This document shows positions 35,786 through 44,536 of a stretch of 64,000 bases of DNA, piece by piece. Below the pieces are notes generated by a model. The model did no database searches, was not told the origin of the DNA, and saw nothing but the letters and a program-made list of their open reading frames with translations. The stretch's first letter is position 1. Every line of letters begins with the position of its first letter. A program made the translations under genes and the position numbers. The stretch comes from Gentiana macrophylla (lineage: Eukaryota > Streptophyta > Magnoliopsida > Gentianales > Gentianaceae): contig JAOBSW010000689.1 in assembly GCA_026214975.1 (NCBI GenBank), positions 1 through 64,000 on the forward strand. The letters are read 5' to 3'.

Positions 35786-37358
35786 TGATATATGTCAACC
35801 GGATGATGAAATTCCATGATATTTTACCCCCATTTCTTTAGTATATAGTGATATTTTGTATCAATTAATGTAAATTTCGTGACAAATCAAATAACTTTTG
35901 CTTTGTGTAGACACAACCAATGCTCAAGCATTTCATCACTTTTTAGAGCTTATTAGTTATAATCTGTTGTCGGAATTACGTGTGGTATGTTCGTGTTGGT
36001 GTTTTGCAGTGATTAAGGAAGCATGGAGTAAGAATACAAAAGTTAGACCGAGTCTCGTATCATGATTGGAGCATTAGGAGGAAACGACCATGTTTTTATA
36101 TGAGTGGCAGTGCAAATCTACAGATCCAGCGCACACCGTGATGATTTAGGCAGAAATAGAAGCATGTACGGCGCACGCCGGGACATCACGTACGGCGTGA
36201 ACCGAGACATCAACCCTGCAGCAGTTGAACGCATTAAATGCTGAAGTCCAATCCCCAACCACCATGTCAGGCACGGCCGTGCAAAATGACGTCGTGCACC
36301 GTGATGTGCGAACTCAACAATTAATTAGAATTTTGAACTCATTTTGGAGGCATCGGATACAAATGCAGAGAAAAAACCCTATCTTCTTCAAAGCTTGCAG
36401 GCACCTCCACCCCAAGGCTCTTCTAGCCAAAATATATCATATTTGGCACTTAAATTCCATTGTAAAACATTCTAGAATGCTTATTTAGATGTTTGAAGTA
36501 CTTTGGTGGACGCAAACCACTATTTTGTGTTCTAACTCCATTGAAATCCTTTAAGTGTTGAATGTAAGTTTCCATTTTCGAGTTTATAGCTTGTTATTGG
36601 TTAATTCTTAATCTTTACTTTGATTTAACTATTCTTGTTGTTATGAATGCTAGCTTTAACATGTTGGTATATATAATTATGAGTGGCTAGTTCTTTCTAG
36701 CTATGATGATGTAGTAATGATAGTTAATCTCCTTGGTTGCTTGGAATTGATTGTTGATGTTTTCTAGTTTCTATTGTGTTGAATCCTTCTTACTTGCATT
36801 GATTGATATTGTGTATGTTTGAGTAATTAACTTACATATACACCTACACAACTAGTAGATACCGAATGAAGGCATTAGTTGCGAGAAGAGGGTAGGAAGA
36901 ACGGAAGGTAGAATCGACCCTAGCGGAATTCGGTTCCTTATCCGGGGAATATTGCATTCAAGTGTCTATCTTGTCAATTCATTAGGTTTAAGGTACTTAG
37001 ACCAAGGAGGAGACAAAGAGTGGTTTCATTCACTAGTATGAGGGGAAATAACTTGTTTAGGAATGCACCGTTCACACATTAGAACACCATTGGAAGGTGG
37101 TAGTTAGATCATTTCCAAGGAATTAAGGAGGGATAACTTTAACTATGAATCATCTTGGTTAGTTTCTTTTATCATTTGAACAATCTTTTGTAGTTAATTA
37201 GTACTTTCTTAATCAAACTTGTGATTTCGATCAAGATAATAATAACTAATTGGCGTTTGACCTCACATCCTTGTGGGATACTACCTTGACCACCGTACTA
37301 GACTACAATTCACCCGATACACTGCCGGTGAGATTGGAACCCTAAGAAAGTTGCATCA
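35786..37358 (+). repeat. G1 3' LTR (1573 bp)
   Basis: Starts TGATATATGTCAACC after the PPT and ends GTTGCATCA, giving TGAT...ATCA inverted ends. Carries palindromes CGGC-GCAC-GCCG (36169-36180) and GCACGGCCGTGC (36271-36282) plus related motifs between them. The right flank is gag sequence of G2. No second copy is in the window to confirm its length. Confidence 0.78.
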
Positions 37359-38083
37359 CAGGCATTCGAGTAAATGATGGTCAAGAGGAGGATGCTCCGG
37401 GGAAAAAAACACCTTATAACCCCAATCAGAGAAAGCAGGACGATAAGGCATTAACCTTAAATTTGCAGAAAAAACCACTAGTTTCTCGAGCATTAGAAGC
37501 AGCACGAGCAAAGCTCGATGTCATACTAGGAAGAAAATCAAACAAGTTTTTGTTTGCGTCACATTTCACGTCGCAGATTGATGAATATCCCCGACCTGCG
37601 GGGTTCAAGGTTCCCAAGATGGATCCGTACGATGGATCCAAGAATCCCTCATATCATCTCTCCAGTATATAACACACATGAACCTGCACAACACTCTGGA
37701 GGAGATGATGTGAAAGGCCTTAACCACCCTGCTCATGGGCAGGGCTCGTGAATAGTTCACAAAACTTCCAGCATGGTCGATCTTCAAATTTCAGGCCCTG
37801 GGCAGGACCTTTATCAATGCCTTAATTATAGCTAGGCTATTCCAGAGGAAAGCAACTCATCTCCTCACCCCGAAGCAGAAAAAAGAGGAGACCGGGCTCC
37901 AATACCATAAAAGGTTCAATGAGGAGTCCCCTACAGGTCATGGACGCAGATGATCACATTTTGATCACTTATTCGTAGCAGGACTATGAGTAGGGAGATT
38001 ATAAGTGAAGCTGAACAGCAAACTTCCTAGATCCATCGAAGAATGCATAGAGATGGCATATAATCATTGCCAAGGAGAGGAGG

Positions 38084-38249
38084 TGTTGGGATGGTTTTGC
38101 ATCATAAAAACAAAAGAAAATTTATAAACCTATACTTAACATGCAAACTAACTCCTAACCGACCAAATATCGGGTAGTTGATAGCATAGTAGGGTAAGTA
38201 CAGGGTTATAAATTTTCTTTTGTTTTTATGATGCAAAACCATCCCAACA
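38084..38249. repeat. P left terminal palindrome
   Basis: Perfect 44-bp arms (38084-38127 and 38206-38249) around a 78-bp loop. The left arm plus loop equals the first 122 bp of a minus-oriented LTR (as at Q 57160); the right arm is the U5 end next to the PBS. The junction CAGGG/TTATAA shows 3-bp microhomology (GGT) to the normal sequence. Confidence 0.9.
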
Positions 38250-38253
38250 AAAG

Positions 38254-38271
38254 TGGCGCCGTTGTCGGGGA
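38254..38271 (+). other. P primer-binding site (Asp-type tRNA)
   Basis: TGGCGCCGTTGTCGGGGA, 4 nt (AAAG) after the U5 end, one base different from the Q site. Confidence 0.88.
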
Positions 38272-38370
38272 ATCGGTGTTTTGTTGAATCTTCTTTCGTT
38301 AATTTTTCTATTTTGTTACGTTTTATTTGTTTTTATTTTATTTCAATAAAAGTAGCGTTTAACAAATCGA

Positions 38371-38434
38371 GAGTTTTTATTTTTGCCGTGTTTCGATAAC
38401 CGTTGGGTTAAGAATGTGCAAAAAGTTTTTTACT
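38371..38434 (+). promoter_or_regulatory. P conserved post-PBS motif
   Basis: GAGTTTTTATTTTTGCCGTG, then TTTCGATAACCG, GGTTAAGAATGTGCAAAA and TTTTTTACTC. The same order is found at Q 56985-57050 (minus) and L1 17672-17735 (minus), in elements with otherwise diverged internal sequence. Location after the PBS would suit a packaging or leader signal; this is inference. Confidence 0.6.
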
Positions 38435-38581
38435 CGATTTGTGAAACGTGAACTATATGTTTGTTTGTATCTAGTCTAACCCTCTGTGCTTTAATTTGAT
38501 GTGGCTGCTCTGTGATATTTGATGTATGATCTTTTAAGAATTTAGGGTTTGCTGTGTTTCTTGCATTTTCTATGCAATTTC

Positions 38582-38786
38582 GATCGCTGACGGCGTTCGG
38601 GTAAGTAAACGCCCGTCAGATCCACTAACATGAGTAAGCGAGTGTCCGGTTTGTTGGGCGCTTCGTCCGTTCCAAAACGATCGGCTACTGCTTGCATTTT
38701 CAAGAACCAGACGGACGTCCATATATCTAAACGCCCGTCCGGCTGCATAAGTTTTAAACGCCCGTTTGAATTAGTGAACGCCAGCC
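38582..38786 (+). repeat. P array of ACGNNCGT near-palindromes
   Basis: At least seven related 10-12-mers such as AAACGCCCGTC, GACGGACGTCC, AAACGCCCGTCC and AAACGCCCGTTT in 205 bp. Shared with Q 56609-56838. Many are self-complementary around a 2-nt centre. Confidence 0.6.
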
Positions 38787-39159
38787 CAAGTTCCAGATTT
38801 CTTCTCAATTTGATTTTTAATGCTTTATTTGATATGGATACTTTAATTTGAGCTTCTGTGGCTAATTGTTTTTACGTAGATGATCTGAACTTGCATGTTT
38901 ACATCTTTCCATCTACGAATCCATGTTAAATAAGTGATTTACTTTTATATACATGTTTCATTATTCGACATGAATGTTTTATTGTGAGCCTCTGTGGCCT
39001 TTGTATATGCGTAGATGTCCTGTTCTTTCACCGTTATGTTTTCTTTCCATCTATTGCAATCCATGTTGAGTAATTCACCTAGCTAGACGTGATTCTAATA
39101 TGACTTATCTTTGTTCTGTTTGTCGCTCATCTAGGGTGTTAGGATTCATCCATGCATGT

Positions 39160-39672
39160 TATAATTTATCATCGGTTCTCGTATGCTATAATTGTTCTTA
39201 TTGTTATTTAGTAGCTAATGTCGGTTTCCGTATGCTACATATCGTTGTGATGAATCCTGTGAGCTTTGAGACCTATGTGCTTTCTTGTTATTTTTGTAAC
39301 TCATTTGGGTAGTAACTGTCGGTTTTCCGTTGCTACGATGGAAACCTTATGCGTTATATATGTTTAGTATAGCTAATCTGTTGGTTTCCATAATGCTATC
39401 ACCTTTGATGAGTCTTAATGCGCGCGTCTGCTGCATGTAATGAACAAAGCTTCATCGTTTATCGTAACTTTGTCATTATTTGGTAGAGCGTTTATTATAT
39501 ACATGTCATCTTTTGCAAATGAGTGGGCTAGTTTTCTTTCTTTTATTTTCTTTTATTTTTGCATATCATTTAGATGCATATCATTTAGTTGCATGTCATC
39601 TAGTTGCATTGTTTTTCTATTTTTCTTTTATTTTTCTTGAGCGTAGTTAAGCGCCGGGTTTCGTAATACTAC
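39160..39672 (+). repeat. P array of stem-loops with conserved loop
   Basis: Six units with a GTCGGTTTCCGTA-type centre between paired arms: 39160-39190 (weak), 39211-39238 GTAGC/GCTAC, 39309-39336 GTAG/CTAC, 39369-39399 ATAGC/GCTAT, 39444-39473 ACAAAG/CTTTGT, 39643-39672 GTAGT/ACTAC. Matches seven units in Q in the same order. Confidence 0.75.
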
Positions 39673-40141
39673 CTCGTTTTCTTTATTTTTAGTTTCTGCA
39701 TAGGCCGTAGTCACTGTAGGGTTGTCCCCTCAACTTGCTCAGCCTGAGCCTGTCAGAATTTATTTTTATTTATTTTATTTTTAGGATTGCATATCATGTA
39801 GGCTGCATTGTAGTATATTTTCATGTAGTTGCACCTAGCCTACTGTTGTGTAATGTTCCATGTATATGTATTCCATCGTTATATGAGCTTAAATTTGAAA
39901 TATCTCTATATCTCCTTTTCCATGTGCTTTATATATGTAATCTTTTCTTTTTCCCCATAGACTCTTTTTGCACTGATCAAGTCTGCAGGATATTTTTGAT
40001 AGCTATTGTGCACTTTCACGATGAATTCGGTTTACTGTGATGCTCCACGATCTCTTGAGCTATCGGCAATTTTGGTTTTACCGATTTTTCCGAATTGCCA
40101 AACATCCAATCGCCTAAGTTCTCTAATTTATTATTTCTGCA

Positions 40142-40178
40142 CAACTTGAGGACAAGTTGCAATGTAAGTGTGGGGGAG
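40142..40178 (+). promoter_or_regulatory. P internal hairpin-PPT module
   Basis: CAACTTG-AGGA-CAAGTTG (7-bp stem, 40142-40159), CAATG, then TAAGTGTGGGGGAG. Lies 1.03 kb upstream of the terminal module. Confidence 0.7.
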
Positions 40179-41170
40179 AGGATGGTTTATATGTATCTAT
40201 GAGTCGTTTGCTCAATTTCTATTATATTTCTATGAAAAGTGCTAAATTTTAAAGTTTTTGTTTGTTTTGTCCCAAGTGAGCAAATGCATATCTTTGTTTG
40301 AGTTCTTATATCATTGGTGCGTTATTTTGCATATTTAGTAAATTTAGATGTTTCACCCAACACTATTTTTCACGTGCCATAGTAAATGATGAGCTATATT
40401 TTAGAGCTGTGCCCATTTGATTAGAGATTTTTGATGATTATCGCATGATTCTTTGCTTGCATACGAATTTTGAAAATTTTAATAGTTTGTGTTTAGAGTT
40501 AAAGTATGACATACTGTGAATATCTGAAGGTTTGAATGTGATAAGTAACACGTAACTTAATGTCAAATGAAAACGTTGAATTTGAATGAAGTAATTTGGG
40601 TGTGTCGGAAGCTAGTCGATGATTTGAGTGCGATAGGGTATACCACGAATGTCCTATTCCACTATGATGACTAAAAGCTCACGACAGTCAGAAAAAGCTG
40701 CCTTATGATTGGAGTAAGGTAGGGTATATCTCGAATGTCCTATTCTGCTATGACAGGGCAATAGCTCATTCTGATGTGTGTTAAATGTGGAAAAAGTTGA
40801 ATCAACTTGAATGAGAATTGGTATGAATTGAATAAAGTATAAGACTAAGTTATCGTCTATCTTATCCCCAGTATAAACTGAAAGATATGTTGTAGGGACT
40901 ATCCTCTGAGTATGTCGGAAATATTTTAAATATTCCTTATTATTATCTTTCGAATATGTATGTTTTGTAAGGTGCATGTTATAATCGTTTTTATATTTCT
41001 GATCTAAATGGGATGTTGGCTAGTTTTGCTTGAATCAATTTCAAGTGTGGATTTAGTGGAAATTTATTATGGCTATGCACACACTCACTTGGGTGAACCT
41101 CTAAACTACTTGAATATGTTTTATATTTGCATAAATGTTTATATGTCTCGAGTCTTGATTTTGTTTTGTT

Positions 41171-41206
41171 TTGCTCGGGACGAGCAAGGTTTAAGTGTGG
41201 GGGAGT
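41171..41206 (+). promoter_or_regulatory. P terminal hairpin and polypurine tract
   Basis: TTGCTCG-GGA-CGAGCAA (41171-41187), GGTT, then TAAGTGTGGGGGAGT ending at the U3 start TGTTAAGGG (41207). Confidence 0.8.
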
Positions 41207-41805
41207 TGTTAAGGGTGATTTTATACGTTTTATAAGGATATATTTTACATCAAATTTCCCCATATATAGATGTTTTTCATAGAAATCGAGCTTATAATCG
41301 ATTAATTGAGTAAATGGTGTTTCTAATAGGTTAAATTGCAAAACGTAGCGATTTATGTGTTTAAATCATGATTTTATATTATTTTAGGATTGTGTTACGC
41401 TTTGGTATGTTTTTCCTACATTGTAGATACACATTGTTGATGGAAAGGATGATTTTAAAGAGATGAATTGAGTGGAAAATCTCGAAATATACTCGTAATA
41501 CAGTATATTTGGGATTTTATTACAGTATATATTTGGGATTTTCCACTCAATTCATCTCTTTAAAATCATCCTTTCCATCAACAACAATGTATCTACAATG
41601 TAGGAAAACATACCAAAGCGTAACACAATCCTAAAATAATATAAAATCATGATTTAAACACATAAATACGCTTTGCAATTTAACCTATTAAACACCATTT
41701 ACTCAATTAATCGATTATAAGCTCGATTTCTATGAAAAACATCTATATATGGGGAAATTTGATGTAAAATATATCCTTATAAAACGTATAAAATCACCCT
41801 TAACA
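41207..41805. repeat. P right terminal palindrome (about 270-bp arms)
   Basis: Arms 41207-41481 and 41537-41805 are inverted copies with a few mismatches and small indels; the 55-bp centre contains a further repeated ACAGTATAT motif. The left arm is a U3 start directly after the PPT, the right arm is its inverted copy ending CCCTTAACA before the GGAGG duplication. Confidence 0.92.
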
Positions 41806-42371
41806 GGAGGCTAACCGACTGAAAAGAGAATCGTAGAAAAGAGAAGCCAAAAATGATAAATCTAAAGAATAGTCTCATTAAGAAAAGAAATTCGGTTTGG
41901 GATCAGTGGATGCGGCCCGATCATAGATCGGTGAGAAAGAAGGGAGCATTACAGGAGAAGGACTTCACCCCCCTGAACAGATCACGTGAACAAGTTCTCA
42001 CAATCATGGAAATAAAGGGCTTGGCCTGAATACTGCCACCAATGACAGGACCTCTACGAATGAGGGATTTGAGCAATTTCTATTCTTACCACAAGGATGT
42101 TGGGCACGATTCAGAGAGCTGTATGGAATTGCAAAGGGACATCGACGCAGCGATTATAGAGGGAATGCTGGACGAGGTCGTGGACCGATCTCAATTGTGC
42201 AGATCCATGGGGTTGTAGAGAGTTCGAACACTGTAACTACAATCAAGATCGAGGAAGGTAGGATGAGCTCCACAGAAGAAAGGTGATCTCGGACCACGAT
42301 CGGCGACTAGATAATCGTCCCAACAACACCATTAACACTTTCATGGGTGGTCCCAGCAACGTATTTAGGGA

Positions 42372-42935
42372 GTGAGCGGGCAGGATGGCCAATCTACAAT
42401 GACATATGCATCTAACAGAAGTCAAAGGGCAGTTGGTGAAGTAACTTATGGTCCCAGTGACTCCCTTCCTCTGGTTACAAAAAATGAAGGCCTTGTCATA
42501 AAAGCCGTGGTGAACAAACATTTGGTGAAAAGAATTTGCATGGACTCAGGAAGCGCTCTCAGTGTCCTTTACTACTAAGTTTTTCAATCTATGCAGTTGA
42601 AGGACGCAAAGCTGGTACCAATTTCAGCACCTCAATTCAGATTTGCAGGACCCTAGTTCACCCTATGGGGATGGTAAGGCTGGCAACAACATTTTGTCGA
42701 GAACCCAAGGGCAAGACATTTATCTTTGAACTACATGGTAGTAAAGGCCTCTTCTGCATACAACATCATTTTGGGAAAACCCGTATTGATTGAGCTCCAA
42801 GATGTGATTTCCCCGGTGTATATCAGCCTAAAGTTCCCCACCGCTGAAGGATTGGTAGAAATCAAAGGAGATCTGGAAGCTGCTAGGAGCTGCTATGCAG
42901 CTTTAATCAAAGGAACGGGCATGATTTGGACCTAA
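42372..42935 (+). pseudogene. G2 aspartic protease, degraded
   Basis: KNEGLVIKAVVNKHLVKRIC then MDSGSALSVLYY (42539-42575), which corresponds to the catalytic D-T/S-G-S site of gypsy protease with a changed second half. Downstream, in other frames, SAYNIILGKPVLIELQDVIS and LKFPTAEGLVEIKGDLEAARSCY (42744-42900) are the usual end of the domain. At least three frame changes. Confidence 0.8.
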
Positions 42936-43163
42936 GATGCTCGGGAAAGAGGTATATTCGACAAAGAGCTAGGTCATATAGTCTAGGACAGGTTTCAGAT
43001 GACAGAATCAAATTTTATTTCATTCTGCAATTTTGATACGATCTTTGTTTCGTTACAATCAAGTTACACTCATTGGGTGCTTTTCATTATTTCAATTATG
43101 TGTTGAATTTCCATTTTTACGCAATATGAATGGCTCTGACTATGTTTGTAGGAAAAACATACA
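42936..43163 (+). other. Unassigned stretch between G2 and C5
   Basis: About 230 bp, AT-rich; no domain recognised. It may be degraded G2 pol or an older target. Confidence 0.3.
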
Positions 43164-44060
43164 TGTGTAAAGTTCGCAAAAGAAAAGTTCGCTAAGTCCG
43201 GGTCCTTGTCCTCTCATTTGTCCTCTCACTTTCCTGTTAAAGACCTCGGGTCCTTGTCTTTTTTTCTTGGTGTTATTTCCATTTCTACTACTGATGGACA
43301 TCTTCTCAGCCAACGAATGTATATTCATACATTGTTGCAGCGACCTGGCATATAAAATGACCAGCCTTGTTTGACTTCGATGGCTTCTTCCCTTCGGCTC
43401 AGTCGATATTATGGGCAACCTTTTTTCGATGGGTCACTTTATTGCAACATTGTTGGTGGACTTTAGTATCTTGGCTTTACTCGCCCTGACATTGCCTTTT
43501 CCGTTCATAAAGTCAGCAATTACATGCATGACCCTCAGGACAGTCATTGGGTTGCTTTCAAACGTATACTACGATTTCTCAAACACTCTATTTCTAATGG
43601 CCTTATCTCGTCTCATTCTCTCAGTGTTTCCTTACATGCCTTTTCAGATGCTGACTGGGCCTCTAGTCCTGATGACTTTCGATACATTGGTGCTTACTGC
43701 TTTTTTCTTGGCTCAAATATAATTAGTTGGCGCTCTAAACTGTTGCCAAGACTAGAACTGAAGCTGAATATAAAGCACATTCTCACGCTGCTACTGAACT
43801 TCAATGGATCATTTCTTTACTTCATGACATGTCGGTTGATATCTGGCACCCTCCTACCTTGTGGTGTGATAATATTTTTGCCCTTTATCTTACGGCTAAT
43901 TATGTCCTCCATGTTAGCAAGATGCATATCGAAATTGACTCCCATCATGTTCGAGCATTGGTTGCTCTCAACAAGTTACACGTTTGCCTTCATCGCCTCC
44001 AAGGATCAATTGGCCGATCATCTCTCTAAGCCTTTTAGCCACGTTCGTTTCACCGATTGA
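43164..44060 (+). pseudogene. pol: C5 RT C-terminus and RNase H
   Basis: RT end: KDLGSLSFFLGVISIS (43221-43280). RNase H: YMHDPQDSHWVAFKRILRFL, FSDADWASSPDDFRYIGAYC (43650-43700), FFLGSNIISWRSK, then in other frames KMHIEIDSHHVRALV and KDQLADHLSKPF before a stop at 44060. Frame changes near 43345, 43740 and 43925. The N-terminal two thirds of the polyprotein is missing. Confidence 0.85.
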
Positions 44061-44246
44061 AGACCAATCTCCATTTTCTCTCAATTCCCAGAGGATTGCG
44101 GGGGCGTATTGACTGCACTCCAAGCCTTGCACCACATGAAAGTGCCGTATAGACTAGGGCATCTTTATTGTGTTTATTTCCAGTTATATCCTTATTTTAA
44201 TAGCTATAAAGACACACAATTTACTCATGATTAGTCTTGAAATACA
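43164..44246 (+). mobile_element. C5: 5'-truncated Ty1/copia fragment
   Basis: C-terminal RT and RNase H (43164-44060), PPT GAGGATTGCGGGGGCG (44091-44106), and the start of a 3' LTR (TATTGACTGCACTCC from 44107) broken by C4 at 44247. The PPT resembles that of T1 (TTGCGGGGGCG), so T1 may derive from this lineage. No 5' LTR in view. Confidence 0.8.
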
Positions 44247-44536
44247 TGCCCCAAAAAAAAAAAAAACATATTTTACTCATATACAGAGCCGGCCTCCAAC
44301 TGAGTTTTTTTTTTTTCTTTTTAATTTTATAATTATTATCATGTGCACAAAGATAAGCAATCGTGTATTTTCTATCGTGTATTGGCTTTGTGAAAGAATA
44401 TTTCTTTCAGATTAATTTTTGCATAGATTCGTATAAGTGCATCTTGTTTGTAATTAAAAACAAGGAGGGAATATATTTCATTCCTGTTGGCATATGTAGG
44501 TTTTTACATTCGCATATGTACATGTCCAATCTAACC
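44247..44536 (-). repeat. C4 3' LTR
   Basis: Matches 48289-48566 (for example TTTGTAATTAAAAACAAGGA and GTAGGTTTTTACATTCGCAT). Contains long A and T homopolymers near one end (44252-44265 and 44306-44316). Junction with RNase H coding sequence at 44537 is abrupt. Confidence 0.8.

Larger units (their letters stand above)
10277..37358 (+). mobile_element. G1: Athila-like Ty3/gypsy element, interrupted
   Basis: Large gypsy element on the plus strand, its left part beyond C1. Within it: RT-RNase H-integrase (10277-12783), spacer, ORF3a (13768-21512), spacer, ORF3b (22107-34072), a non-coding tail of about 1.7 kb, PPT and 3' LTR (35786-37358). RT before integrase makes it gypsy; extra ORFs after integrase and a long 3' tail suggest an Athila/Tat relative. 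Four younger elements interrupt it: C1, L1, C2 (with T1 inside) and C3. The right flank is the gag gene of G2. Short GC-rich palindromes recur in all its non-coding parts. Confidence 0.82.
38084..41805 (+). mobile_element. P: LARD-like element with inverted internal domain and palindromic ends
   Basis: Flanked by GGAGG (38079-38083 and 41806-41810). The internal domain (PBS to PPT, 38250-41206) reads on the plus strand and has no coding capacity. The outermost sequence at both ends is in the opposite, minus, orientation: the first 122 bp match the start and the last 270 bp the end of a minus-strand LTR like that of Q. Each end therefore folds into a palindrome. There are no direct LTR repeats. 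Same family as Q (shared PBS, post-PBS motif, hairpin arrays, PPT modules). Confidence 0.85.
37400..42240 (+). pseudogene. gag: G2 gag, split by P (parts 37400-38083 and 41811-42240)
   Basis: Retrotransposon Gag domain: FKVPKMDPYDGSKNPSYHL at 37605-37661 matches the usual FKIP-YDG-DP-HL motif, followed in other frames by ARLFQRKATHLLTPKQKKEE and YHKRFNEE (37830-37925). After P, the C-terminal part reads FYSYHKDVGHDSESCMELQRDI (42080-42145) and IIEGMLDEVVD, a typical Gag end before protease. Multiple frameshifts and stops. Confidence 0.75.
37359..42935 (+). mobile_element. G2: gypsy element remnant (gag-protease), split by P
   Basis: Gypsy gag and protease sequence at 37359-38083 and 41811-42935, interrupted by P, which duplicated GGAGG. 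G1 inserted in its gag and removed the left part from view. No LTR, RT or integrase of G2 is recognisable in the window. Confidence 0.75.

Noticed and set aside
38084..38249. Left palindrome of P taken as a MITE or other DNA transposon.
   Set aside because: The PBS directly follows, and the sequence equals the LTR end of Q; the GGAGG duplication belongs to the whole 3.7-kb element.
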